Source of the DNA: Chthonomonadaceae bacterium
Lineage (GTDB): Bacteria; Armatimonadota; Chthonomonadetes; Chthonomonadales; Chthonomonadaceae
Assembly (NCBI GenBank): GCA_027459665.1
Contig: DAIDHN010000011.1
Coordinates: 16,216 to 80,215 of the forward strand
DNA length: 64,000 bases
Direction: 5' to 3'
In this document: positions 1-7,906 of the stretch, piece by piece
How positions within the stretch are numbered: the stretch's first letter is position 1
Layout: each line of letters begins with the position of its first letter
Made by a program: the position numbers and the translations under genes
The notes under the pieces: generated by a model
What the model was told of the DNA's origin: nothing
Databases searched by the model: none
What the model saw: the letters and a program-made list of their open reading frames with translations, nothing else

Positions 1-142
1 CCTTCGGCGATCAGAGCGCTCCTCATACTACAGGCAGATCATCTCACAGGCGTTTCGGGTAACAATTCCAGTTCGAGAGATTCGCCGGGCAGATGTGGTA
101 AAGGAGGCAGTTCAGGTATACGCGACCTGCTGACAATCTACG

Positions 143-194
143 CATCCTCGCAAGCGGCTCGTCATTGACGTAGCCGCTTGTCTGCATGAGGATG
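143..194. repeat. Long imperfect inverted repeat (hairpin)
   Basis: Nested inverted repeat. The outer arms are catcctc (143-149) and gaggatg (188-194). The inner arms are caagcggct (151-159) and agccgcttg (172-180), and the centre is cgtca-t-tgacg with one bulged base. It lies just past the 3' end of the decayed coupling-protein gene and has no T-run, so it is not a classical intrinsic terminator on either strand. It could be a transfer-origin or replication hairpin, a recombination site, or a regulatory hairpin of the mobile element. The symmetry is seen directly; the role is unknown. Confidence 0.6.
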
Positions 195-445
195 TGTGTA
201 TGTTTTCTGGACTGGTCGCCTTCCTCTACTACGGCTGCTTTCTGTTACTCGTCGGTCTGGTTCTGTTCATCGCCTTGAAAGGTAGCCGTCGCTCGCATGG
301 GCTAACCAGATTGCAATGCACTTTCTTTCTGCTCACTCTGTCTCTGTTGATCTGGCAAAGCACACTCTTTCTGGAAACCCGAATAGCGCTGCTGCGTTGG
401 GAAGAAAGTATCCTCTGCTCTTTCCTGTGCCGGTTCCGCCGATGA
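194..445 (+). CDS. Possible small two-TM membrane protein
   Basis: This 83-codon frame starts GTG at 194 (an ATG follows at 200). The product is strongly hydrophobic: a first membrane segment at residues 5-28, a basic turn (residues 30-40, KGSRRSH) and a second hydrophobic segment at about 43-62, then a basic tail. Nothing in it is recognisable. Its 3' half runs antisense to the coupling-protein remnant at 333-668, and its start lies inside an inverted repeat with no convincing ribosome-binding site. It may be a small membrane protein of the mobile element or a chance frame opposite a decayed gene. Confidence 0.2.
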   Translation: MCMFSGLVAFLYYGCFLLLVGLVLFIALKGSRRSHGLTRLQCTFFLLTLSLLIWQSTLFLETRIALLRWEESILCSFLCRFRR

Positions 446-668
446 TGACGCCGTGCTGTAGGGTTGCCTCGCGGGAAAGCGTGATCGCCTTCCCTCGGTG
501 ATGTCCGATGGAGAACCCGCCCGATTCCGGCGCTCGCAGGTATCGGCGCGGCGGGTGTCCCCACCCGGCGCTACCGTGAGTTGTGGGGAGAACAAACCGC
601 AAGCGACAGAAAATGGTTACGGCGAACGTACAGAGCAAGACGAAGATCCGAAACAGATCAAGCTTCAT
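333..668 (-). pseudogene. VirD4/TraG-type coupling protein, 3'-truncated
   Basis: This is the N-terminal part of a type IV secretion coupling ATPase, which links the relaxosome to the conjugation channel. The 111-residue frame has one hydrophobic segment (residues 4-26), then a gate motif (GFSIGHHRGK) and a perfect Walker A (GGTGTGKS at about residue 77) followed by RGYFLPN, as in the TraG/VirD4 family. The frame breaks about 25 residues later. Family members run to 500-700 residues, and I find no Walker B or D-x-K-G-E segment in any frame to the left. The ATG overlaps the relaxase stop (ATGA), so the two were translationally coupled. I call it a decayed or deleted gene. The family call is solid; the mechanism of loss is not visible. 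Confidence 0.6.
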
Positions 669-1462
669 TCCCTCCCCCGGTCGGCATCCCGCTCCGTGTG
701 CTGCTTGCGATCCAGTTCCGCAGCGTCTCGGTGTAGTTTCTCAGTCTCTCGTAGCGCCTGGTCATACGCAGTAATAGCCTCAAGGCAGATTCGTTCTCCC
801 GGCGTAGGCGCTCGTTCTCCTGGATAATCTTCTCTCGCTCTTCTTTCCATCTGCGCCGAAAAGCTTCTCTGCGCTCGCGGGCTTTCTCGCTCCGCTCGGT
901 CCTGCGAAAAAGTGCGGTGATGTTGCGCGTTCGCTTGGTATCGTTCTCTTGCACGCTCTTTCTTTTCCAGGTGATCGCGTTCATTTCGGCCAAATTCCCG
1001 GCAATATATCAGGTTCCAAGCCTCATCTAACGTCCGGAATTCGCGCGGCGAAAGGTCGAGCTTTCTCCCGTTCGTTTGCCGGGCGTCAATCCAGACATGA
1101 GCATGGGTGTAGTCGGTGTTCTGGTGAACAAACCCGATGGCCCGCGTACCTGGAAGTGTCGTGTTCAGCCATTCTCTTACCATCCCTGCCGCTACCGTGC
1201 CTGGTGTCTTTACCTCGAAAGAGAGAAGGGTTCGGTAGTGCGTTCTCCCTTTCCCTTCTGCCTCCTCACGAAGCTGGGCATACAATACAAGGTTCTCTCT
1301 TAACTCCTCAAACGTGGTGGCTCGCCTTACCTCTTCCGGCAACCCTTGAGAGACAAACCCGCACACGCCGCCCTCCTCCCCTCGCTCTCTTACCGCCGAT
1401 GGTCGGCTGATATAGGCGACGTGTGCGCCTCCTGCGCCCCGTGTCCCGACTGTGAAACGCAG
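665..1462 (-). CDS. MobA/VirD2-type relaxase
   Basis: Relaxase that would nick at the transfer origin of a mobilizable plasmid or integrative element. The metal-binding motif III is clear (HAHVWID), with an upstream HQN, followed by NGRKLDL and a DEAWN helix, and then a long charged C-terminal tail. Family-like sequence (GTRGAGGAHVAYISR) continues upstream of the first GTG at 1366, but the frame is closed by TAA at 1496-1498 and has no ATG, GTG or TTG before 1366. A CTG at 1462, seven bases after AAGGGGG, is the best start and gives 265 residues; the GTG at 1366 would give 233 and remove the conserved N-terminus. It follows mobC and overlaps the coupling-protein ATG. The protein is probably short compared with complete relaxases. 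Confidence 0.75.
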   Translation of the reverse strand: MRFTVGTRGAGGAHVAYISRPSAVRERGEEGGVCGFVSQGLPEEVRRATTFEELRENLVLYAQLREEAEGKGRTHYRTLLSFEVKTPGTVAAGMVREWLNTTLPGTRAIGFVHQNTDYTHAHVWIDARQTNGRKLDLSPREFRTLDEAWNLIYCREFGRNERDHLEKKERARERYQANAQHHRTFSQDRAERESPRAQRSFSAQMERRAREDYPGERAPTPGERICLEAITAYDQALRETEKLHRDAAELDRKQHTERDADRGRE

Positions 1463-1479
1463 GAACGTTCCCCCTTCCC

Positions 1480-1863
1480 CTATTTCATCCTCCGCTTAAC
1501 CTCTATTGCCAGCGCCTTCACCATGCGGGCGGTCTGCCGGATCTCGGCAAGCGTCGGCGGGACAACCGGCGCTCCCTTCGCGGCGGCGTTCAGCCGGTGT
1601 GCGATCTGGTTGAGATTGACTCCGGCCTTTTCCAACAAAAACCGTGTCCGGAAGAGTTCTTCCCGGTCGCGTAGTGTCGGTGGGTAGCGCCGCTCGATGA
1701 CGGTTCGCGCGAGATACCGGGATATAGAAATATCTGCCTCTTTTGCCTCACGGCGAAACGTCTCGCGCTCCGGAGCGGTGACGCGAACAGTGAGCCTGTA
1801 CGGGTAGTTTTTGGCCGGTCTATATCGGGGTTTCTGGTGGTCCGGTAGAGAAGTGCTTTCCAT
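1480..1863 (-). CDS. MobC-like relaxosome accessory protein
   Basis: 127 residues. The N-terminal part is compatible with a ribbon-helix-helix DNA-binding fold (YRLTVRVTAPERETFRREA). The hallmark MobC signature GVNLNQIAHRLN lies near residue 80. MobC proteins bind near oriT and help the relaxase open the DNA. The gene sits just upstream of the relaxase on the same strand, the usual mobC-mobA order, and its stop is close to or overlaps the relaxase start. ATG start at 1863. Confidence 0.85.
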   Translation of the reverse strand: MESTSLPDHQKPRYRPAKNYPYRLTVRVTAPERETFRREAKEADISISRYLARTVIERRYPPTLRDREELFRTRFLLEKAGVNLNQIAHRLNAAAKGAPVVPPTLAEIRQTARMVKALAIEVKRRMK

Positions 1864-2133
1864 GCGCCATGCAGGGTAAGGGAGACAAACGGATAGTACA
1901 AGTGACTTAAAGCAGAACCGAGGTAGATTGTGTTGTGGGGCGCTGACGTCAGCGCCCGTATCCTGCCTTCACCCCGTTTTGCAACATTTCCGGCTCCCGA
2001 TTTTTCCACAGTTCACCGCTCGCTTTGGGGCATCTGGAAAAGCCCCGCGCTCGCGTGGTCCTGTGGAAAAACCATTTCGCAGTGGTCAGATCTGCTTGCG
2101 CTTCAATGTAGGTTATGGCAGTTTTCTTCCGCT
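1864..2133. other. Intergenic region between mobC and the DUF6573 gene
   Basis: About 270 bases between divergent genes of the mobile element. The frame of the plus-strand gene stays open leftwards to 1930, but that extension has no family resemblance. A transfer origin would be expected near mobC, so this stretch is a candidate, but no convincing nick-site consensus is visible. Confidence 0.3.
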
Positions 2134-2568
2134 ATGTCTGACTTTGATTCAAGAGATGCAGGGCGGAAGCAAGAATTCGGTTCCCTGGCGGATCTATTCG
2201 CCGATGCCGAACTCGTCTTTGTCTATACGCGGGCACAGGCTATTGAAGACGGCACTCTAGTAGATGTGTCCAAGATGGCAAAAGAAGCAGGCTTTGTCTA
2301 TCCGGTGGCTGTAACCGCTACGCTGTGGGCCGATATTGAGGCGATCTCCGAGGAGTATGCTGAATTTGAAGACGTTCAAGGGCGCTTGTGGGATGTGCTT
2401 TACATGGGGCATATGGCGATCCTGCACAGCAAAGGTGACGAGTCTGAGCTTCTCTACAAGCTCATTCTTCACACTGGAGGAAACGAGGAGTACACAGTCA
2501 AACTCGTCTGCGGCCCCGGCGACAATCGAGAGCCGGTGATTACCTTGATGCAACCGGACGAAGATTAA
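2134..2568 (+). CDS. DUF6573 family protein (plasmid-associated)
   Basis: 144 residues. The ATG at 2134 was chosen because conserved sequence begins there. The pattern VYTRAQAIEDGTLVDVS, then AKEAGF..PVAVTATLW, then GRLWDVLYM and a C-terminal CGPGDNREPVIT is that of DUF6573, a family of unknown function found mostly on plasmids and integrative elements. It is an acidic soluble protein with no membrane segment. It lies between mobC and the radC-like gene, both typical mobile-element cargo. No clear Shine-Dalgarno precedes the ATG. Confidence 0.75.
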   Translation: MSDFDSRDAGRKQEFGSLADLFADAELVFVYTRAQAIEDGTLVDVSKMAKEAGFVYPVAVTATLWADIEAISEEYAEFEDVQGRLWDVLYMGHMAILHSKGDESELLYKLILHTGGNEEYTVKLVCGPGDNREPVITLMQPDED

Positions 2569-2571
2569 ACC

Positions 2572-3138
2572 TCAAATCATTCCACGCTCTTTGAGCGAAC
2601 AAAACCGCCCATTCTCACCGATAACGATGTGGTCCAGAACTTCGATACCGAGGAGTTGGCCCGCTTCATGAAGGCGCTGCGTGACGCGCTTATCTTCCGC
2701 CGATGGCGTGGGGTCGCCGGAGGGGTGATTATGAGCCAGGATGATGCTCGCGGCGTTGGCAAGAATCGCGGCCTTGTAGACTTCTCTCGGATGAACAAGC
2801 GCCGAATCCAGAATGCCGACACTGACGGTGTTGATCCCGATCACAGCGTTCTTTGTATCAAGAAGAAGAGTAACAAAATGCTCCCGATCAGTCTCTTTGA
2901 GAAATTCTCCAACGACTGTCGCCACATCCTGGGGGCTGCGAATCGTCGGGCGCTCCTGCACTGACATAACATTGCTTCGGCGAAGAAAGACTGTGTAGAC
3001 CGGGAGGAAGTCCGGTGTCGTGGTGAGTGGAGGTAGCGTTGCGTCTTTCACTTGATGGGTTCCGCTTGGTGGAAATCGCATCTCCTCGAACTGAAAGGCG
3101 ACTTGATGGGGATTGGAGGCGTCTTGAGATCGGCGCAT
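2572..3138 (-). CDS. RadC-like JAB/MPN domain protein
   Basis: 188 residues, essentially the JAB (MPN+) domain of the RadC family. The metalloprotease-like JAMM residues are intact: HPRE with Glu and HNHPSGDPTPS with both His and the downstream Asp, then the LGIEVLDHIVIG strand. The N-terminal helix-hairpin-helix region of chromosomal RadC is absent, and a 55-residue variable segment takes its place. This short form is common on plasmids and genomic islands, where it is linked to anti-restriction or DNA processing without an established activity. It is convergent with the DUF6573 gene, with 3 bases between stops. The exact start is uncertain; ATG 3138 is used. Confidence 0.85.
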   Translation of the reverse strand: MRRSQDASNPHQVAFQFEEMRFPPSGTHQVKDATLPPLTTTPDFLPVYTVFLRRSNVMSVQERPTIRSPQDVATVVGEFLKETDREHFVTLLLDTKNAVIGINTVSVGILDSALVHPREVYKAAILANAASIILAHNHPSGDPTPSAEDKRVTQRLHEAGQLLGIEVLDHIVIGENGRFCSLKERGMI

Positions 3139-3526
3139 AGAAAGTTACGCCGATGGTCGCCTGTCTGTTTCTGCAAGTCAAACTGTCAAGTCGTTTCTTG
3201 CCTCCGGCGGCCAGGCGCTCGCCGCCCTGGACCCGGCAGCGCGTTCCTCCTTTTCATTGAAAATGAGAATAGGGGAGTTTGCCGTCGTCGGCCATGAAAA
3301 GTTGTGCAAATTCTTTGCTTGGTGTGGCCGCGACGGTCAAACGAAGCTTGCGCTGAAGGAGCAAATGGTAACGGTGTCGAATATCTCTCCGATGGTTTCC
3401 ACTAATCTTTATCCACAGACGGCATTGCCGTTCGTTGAATCGAGCGGACAGCAGGGACGCCGCGACCGCACAAGTATTTGGTGTAGGGCGCATGAAGAGG
3501 GGGCGCGACAGAAGAGGAACAATGAC
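3139..3526. other. Junction region between mobile element and chromosomal yifB
   Basis: No supported gene. A plus-strand frame runs from 3257 into the yifB remnant, but residues before 3527 resemble no part of YifB, and none of the antisense frames looks like a protein. Somewhere near 3515-3530 the sequence passes from the mobile element into chromosomal coding sequence. I see no attachment-site duplication or integrase. Confidence 0.5.
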
Positions 3527-4414
3527 GAAGCTACTAAGCTTTACTCGATAGCAGGTCTGCTGAATTCGGAAAGAGCCTTGATCAATACACGGCCGTTTCG
3601 ATCTCCTCATCATACAGTGAGTACTGCAGCACTGGTGGGAGGAGGAAGTGTGCCGCGGCCAGGCGAAGTAAGCCTCGCACATCATGGCGTTTTGTTTATG
3701 GATGAGCTGCCCGAATTTCCACGCGATGGACTGGAGGTGCTGCGGCAGCCGCTGGAAGACGGGGTAGTGCACATAGCCCGCGTAAGCGCCTCCTATGCAT
3801 TTCCTGCACTGTTTACGCTGGTTGCAGCTATGAACCCGTGCCCCTGCGGTTTTTATGGCGACAAGTTTCGTGAGTGTACATGCACCCCAGAAGCGGTGAA
3901 AAAATATCAGAAACGCATCTCTGGGCCATTGCTCGACCGCATTGACTTGCACATCGAAGTACCGCGGCTTTCAGAGGATGAGCTGCTGCAAATGCAGCAG
4001 GGAGAGGCATCTGAAAAAATACGTGAACGGGTTTGCAAGGCCAGAAAAGTGCAGGAAAATCGATTCACGCATCCTCTGCCCCAAACTCCTTCGCATTACA
4101 CAGAAGATACACCACCGCATCCCGCAGACCAGGCAGCTCAGAAAACGCCCAGCCCCCAGGCCAATCGGCCTGTTTATTGCAATGCCCAGATGGGGCCGGC
4201 TGAAATTCGCGCATACTGCCAGCCCGATGAACCCGTAAAAGAACTGCTTAGGCAGGCCATTCAGAACCTGGGTCTCTCAGCCCGTGCATACGACCGACTG
4301 CTGAAGGTAGCCAGAACCATTGCAGACCTGGAAAACGCAGAGCACATTACCACTTCTCATGTGGCAGAAGCCATCAATTACCGAAGCCTGGACCGCAAAT
4401 ACTGGGGCGGGTAA
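3527..4414 (+). pseudogene. YifB/ComM family Mg-chelatase-like ATPase, 5'-truncated
   Basis: C-terminal half to two thirds of a YifB/ComM AAA+ protein (family role: branch-migration helicase in natural transformation and recombination). Recognisable sequence starts at EATKLYSIAGLL and continues through FRSPHHTVS, LVGGGSVPRPGEVSLAHHGVLFMDELPEF (Walker B and adjacent motifs), NPCPCGFYGD and SGPLLDRIDLH, to the Mg-chelatase C-terminal domain ending RSLDRKYWGG. Intact members are about 500 residues with an N-terminal Lon-like domain and Walker A; both are missing here. The frame stays open upstream to 3257, but that part is foreign. The ATPase should therefore be non-functional unless the upstream part exists elsewhere. 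Confidence 0.85.
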
Positions 4415-4496
4415 AACAAGGAAGGAAAATAGTACTGACAGCATAGAACATAGTAGATGTAATTGTTGAACATCGCAGTGATCAGGAGCAGATACT

Positions 4497-5264
4497 ATGC
4501 TTACAGACAATCAGGTTCAGTCTTATCATGAAAACGGATTCCTGCTGGTGAAAGGGCTGTTTTCCAAAGAAGAGGCAGCTGACTACAGGGCGGCGGGACA
4601 TTCCCTCATAGAGAGGCTTTCTGCTATTCATGATGTAGATGCTACGTGGGGCAGTGCCAGGGCTTCCATTGCCGAAGCGCAGAAAACACGTCTCTTCCAC
4701 TGTCATGACGTGCAGTTCTACGATGCTGTTTTTTCTCGTCTCATTGTAGATCCGCGCTTCACAAATGCAGCTGCCAGTGTAATGGGAACGCCTAACGTGC
4801 AGCTGCATCATACGAAAATGTTTATCAAGCCGCCCGAAAAAGGCAGCCCGTTTCCCATGCACCAGGATCACCCCTATTTTCCGCACGACAGGCATTCTAT
4901 GATCGCCGCTATCATTCACTTTGATGATGCCCCATTGGAAAAAGGCTGTGTACGAGTAGTGCCTGGCAGTCACCACAAGGGACCGCTGGAGCATCAGCCG
5001 GAAGGCGGATGGCATCTTCCCTTCTCCGAATATCCCCTGGAGAGTGCTGTTCCCTGCCCGGCAGAGGCGGGCGACGCGCTTTTCTTTAGCTATCTCACCA
5101 TCCATGGTTCAGGAGTGAATGTAAGTCAGGAGGCACGAACCACGCTGCTGGTGCAAATGCGCGACCCTGCCGATCCGCCCAGTGTTCAGACCCATCTTTC
5201 CAGGGGGCAGGGTATGATGCTGCGAGGGATTAACCCGGTCGCAGCATCAGAAATGCCCAAGTAA
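4497..5264 (+). CDS. Phytanoyl-CoA dioxygenase (PhyH) family oxygenase
   Basis: 255-residue Fe(II)/2-oxoglutarate-dependent oxygenase of the PhyH family. N-terminal YHENGFLLVKGLFS is the family opening. The iron triad appears as H-x-D in FPMHQDHPYF and the distal His in FSYLTIHGSGVN, and an Arg for 2-oxoglutarate follows (EARTTLLVQ). The segment CVRVVPGSHHKG is typical. Members hydroxylate small molecules, lipids or ectoine; the substrate cannot be read from sequence. ATG at 4497 is preceded by AGGAG at good spacing. It is a single-gene unit, convergent with the SLH protein gene 12 bases away, with no visible terminator. Confidence 0.85.
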   Translation: MLTDNQVQSYHENGFLLVKGLFSKEEAADYRAAGHSLIERLSAIHDVDATWGSARASIAEAQKTRLFHCHDVQFYDAVFSRLIVDPRFTNAAASVMGTPNVQLHHTKMFIKPPEKGSPFPMHQDHPYFPHDRHSMIAAIIHFDDAPLEKGCVRVVPGSHHKGPLEHQPEGGWHLPFSEYPLESAVPCPAEAGDALFFSYLTIHGSGVNVSQEARTTLLVQMRDPADPPSVQTHLSRGQGMMLRGINPVAASEMPK

Positions 5265-5276
5265 ACAGCAGATTGC

Positions 5277-6707
5277 TCAGTGGCCAGTGTCTATCAGCAC
5301 ACTCACTTTGTAGTCCCACAAAAAGTGGTTTCGAGCATTGGCGCTTAGAATGAGCTGAGCGTCGCTGTTGCTGATAATCAGCACATCTCCGTGAACCGCA
5401 GTGGCGCGCACCTCCAGCGGGTGTGCGCCCGCTTTAGTCGCCTGTACTACGTGAAATGCATAGCGCACGGTGCCATACTCATCCACAAAGTCTGGCCCCG
5501 GCATATGGCTGTGACGCGGGTAAATCAGGTCTCCTGCCTCGTCGCGTACCGTCATCCCCATTGCACGCTCGGTGCCAAAGCCGCGGGCATCTACAATAAG
5601 CCCAGTGTAGAATGCGATGTTTGCAGCCTGTGCAGTAGTAGAAATGGGTATGATTTGTGCAGGAGCAGGCGGCGTGCCGGAAGCATCGTCGGGCGAAATG
5701 CACTGAATATTGCCGCGGGTAAGCAGGTCATGTACAAAAGACCATGTAGCGGCCATATCTGGGTGCAGCGACTGCTGAGATGGCCACAGGCCTCTGTCGA
5801 GTGCGACTCCCACATAGGGTTTTGCCCAGGGACGCACCCAGTCTGCATCGGGCAGCGCATTGGCAGAAGAGACGGCAGCGCTTAAGGCGCGCTTAGACAT
5901 AGGGAACAGGGCACGTACCACGGCAACAAGCGCTCTTACCCTGCTCACCGTGCCCTGATTGGAAAGTATAGTGAAAAGCGACTGCTGACCGCCCGATATT
6001 TTTGCAACTACACGCGCCATATCCTGCTGGGTCAATGTATCGTCTGGCGCTCCTAAAACACAGGATATTCCACGTGTTACTGCATCGCCAGAGGCAGGCT
6101 GTGCTGCGGGCACTGTCTGCGCGGCAGGAGCAGTGAACGTAAGCGGGGCTGTTACCGGCTGCGTGTTTACTGCCGAACTGCCTGTATTTTCCAGCAGCGC
6201 ATGTCCGGTTGTGTTCATGTGAAACTTTTCGGCCAGTTTTTCAATTACCGATGTGAGGTGATCAAGCGGCCCGCTCACACTGGCAGAACACCCCTGCACC
6301 AGCCCGCCGTTTTTCACATTGATCAGGCTGGCATTCAGCATCAGTGTGCCTCCAGTAGTAAGATAGCTGCCTACTACAAGGCGGTCTGCGCCAATAAATC
6401 GCGCTATTCTGGCAATTTGCTGAGGTGAGTTGAGGGCAGAAGGCTGCATCAAAATCTGTATCATGCTCTGGCTGATTTGGGCACGGTCTACCATATGCAA
6501 ATAATGTGACTGCCCCAAATCGGTGAGCAGCGTGTTTGCAATAAACTGTCCAGTTTGTTCATCTGTGCCAGTAAACCCGGCCACGGCCACCGTTAAGTTT
6601 GATTTTGCTGGTATGGCTGCCTCAGGTTCTGCAGCACGTGCCAGAACGGGCGAAATAATCAATGCGCCCAGTACACATCCAATAGTAATACGCCCCCACG
6701 CATTCAT
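5277..6707 (-). CDS. Secreted protein with FlgO/CsgG-like and SLH domains
   Basis: 476 residues. A signal peptide (hydrophobic stretch ending PVLARA) is followed by a FlgO/CsgG-like alpha/beta domain (LTVAVAGFTGTDEQTG to about residue 165), a Pro/Ala-rich linker, one or two S-layer-homology-like segments (ALPDADWVRPWAKPYVGVALDRGLW) and a C-terminal beta-rich domain. SLH domains bind pyruvylated cell-wall polymer, and the CsaB pyruvyl transferase gene lies immediately upstream. The start ATG at 6707 lies 7 bases after AAGGAG; the ATG two codons earlier is too close to it. It probably sits at the cell surface or in the periplasm. The exact role is unknown. Confidence 0.7.
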   Translation of the reverse strand: MNAWGRITIGCVLGALIISPVLARAAEPEAAIPAKSNLTVAVAGFTGTDEQTGQFIANTLLTDLGQSHYLHMVDRAQISQSMIQILMQPSALNSPQQIARIARFIGADRLVVGSYLTTGGTLMLNASLINVKNGGLVQGCSASVSGPLDHLTSVIEKLAEKFHMNTTGHALLENTGSSAVNTQPVTAPLTFTAPAAQTVPAAQPASGDAVTRGISCVLGAPDDTLTQQDMARVVAKISGGQQSLFTILSNQGTVSRVRALVAVVRALFPMSKRALSAAVSSANALPDADWVRPWAKPYVGVALDRGLWPSQQSLHPDMAATWSFVHDLLTRGNIQCISPDDASGTPPAPAQIIPISTTAQAANIAFYTGLIVDARGFGTERAMGMTVRDEAGDLIYPRHSHMPGPDFVDEYGTVRYAFHVVQATKAGAHPLEVRATAVHGDVLIISNSDAQLILSANARNHFLWDYKVSVLIDTGH

Positions 6708-6755
6708 GTTCATACTCCTTTCGCCCAATTTGCGAATGTGACTATGTTTGGTAGA

Positions 6756-6769
6756 TGTGCAAATGCACA
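6756..6769. promoter_or_regulatory. Palindrome upstream of the SLH protein gene
   Basis: tgtgca-aa-tgcaca, a perfect 6+6 inverted repeat with a two-base centre, about 50 bases before the start at 6707 and just before the end of csaB. The size and position suit a dimeric regulator, but there is no second copy to support it. Confidence 0.3.
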
Positions 6770-6799
6770 CTATCCGCAAGAATGCGTGTTTATGTTGGA

Positions 6800-7906
6800 T
6801 TAATGCATGGCGGCGAGCGCTCTCTCTGTGTTTACCGCTGCTCCCTGCCTCATTTCGCAGGTGGCAGCATGCAGGATTTCAGAGCGCTGCGGCCTGTGTA
6901 TCAGCGCTTGTTCCACACGGTGTACAACTGAATCTCCGTTGGCAAATTCCGGGTCAAACTGCAGAATGTCATCCGGGCACCCCAGCCTTTTCATCAGCGC
7001 TTCTACCTTGTGGTCATATGAAATTGCAATGGGTGGCACCCCTGCGGCAGCTGCCAGAATAAGGGCATGCAGGCGCATGGCCACCACAGCCTGAGCGCCT
7101 TGAAGCAGCCGAAGCAGTACGGCAGGCGGGTAGGGCAGCTGCAGTACATGGAAGCGTTCTGCAGCACCGGTTGCCAGTGCTGCTTCCTGGGCATAGATGC
7201 GGTCTATCGGATGCTGCATGGGCAGGAGGCATATCTTCATGCTGCACCTTGCTTGCAGTGCAAGCAGCAGGGGGGCAAACCGGGAGGCTGGCGCACCCTT
7301 CCATGGGCGCATGGCAACGATGATATATGGCTCATCTGTATTCAGCCCTTCCAACTGCCGCACCATCTGCAGTGTGCATTCGGGGGCTGGCTGCAGCGCA
7401 AAAGCCGGGTCGGCGGTAATCTCTACAGGCCGGTGCACCCCCAGGTCTTTCAGCAGCTGTGCCGAGGCAGGGTCGCGCACGGTAATGCATGCTGCCCTGT
7501 TTGCTGTAATACTCACCAGTTTTCTGCTTGCAGGGCGGTGCAGCGGTCCAATGCCCTGTGCATAAAACATGAGCGGGGTACCCAGCACAGGCGCTGCACG
7601 TGCAACCAGCAGATAGTACAGCAGAGAATGCAGGCTGGTGGTATCTTGCAGCAGGCTGCCGCCGCCAGAGAGCAGCAGTCTGCTGCGGCGTATAGCCGCA
7701 ATCACCGCGCCTGCGTTCATGCGGGGTACTGCGGGCAGGCCGTGCAGAGCCATGGTAGATTCAGGGTTTTGAGAAAGCACTGCAAGTTCGGGTCTGTTTG
7801 AACCCATAGCTGCAAAGGTAGCCTGCACTCCAGCCAGCACTGCCTCATCTCCGGCATTGCCGCAGCCGTAGTATCCAGAAATCAGGCAGCCGCTGCGTTT
7901 GGGCAT
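6800..7906 (-). CDS. csaB: Polysaccharide pyruvyl transferase CsaB
   Basis: 368-residue member of the polysaccharide pyruvyl transferase family. Visible hallmarks: N-terminal LISGYYGCGNAGDEAVL, GGGSLLQD, FYAQGIGPL, the ITVRDPASAQLLKDLG segment and C-terminal MRLHALILAAAAGVPPIAISYDHK. CsaB transfers pyruvate from phosphoenolpyruvate to ManNAc of secondary cell-wall polymer, creating the ligand for SLH domains. The start ATG at 7906 overlaps the stop of the DUF5693 gene (TGATG), so the pair is translationally coupled. The SLH-domain protein follows about 90 bases downstream on the same strand. Family assignment is firm; the glycan substrate is inferred. Confidence 0.88.
   Translation of the reverse strand: MPKRSGCLISGYYGCGNAGDEAVLAGVQATFAAMGSNRPELAVLSQNPESTMALHGLPAVPRMNAGAVIAAIRRSRLLLSGGGSLLQDTTSLHSLLYYLLVARAAPVLGTPLMFYAQGIGPLHRPASRKLVSITANRAACITVRDPASAQLLKDLGVHRPVEITADPAFALQPAPECTLQMVRQLEGLNTDEPYIIVAMRPWKGAPASRFAPLLLALQARCSMKICLLPMQHPIDRIYAQEAALATGAAERFHVLQLPYPPAVLLRLLQGAQAVVAMRLHALILAAAAGVPPIAISYDHKVEALMKRLGCPDDILQFDPEFANGDSVVHRVEQALIHRPQRSEILHAATCEMRQGAAVNTERALAAMH

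Noticed and set aside
3254..3952. Long minus-strand frame opposite the yifB remnant
   Set aside because: Its composition is that of antisense coding sequence; the plus strand carries recognisable YifB motifs.
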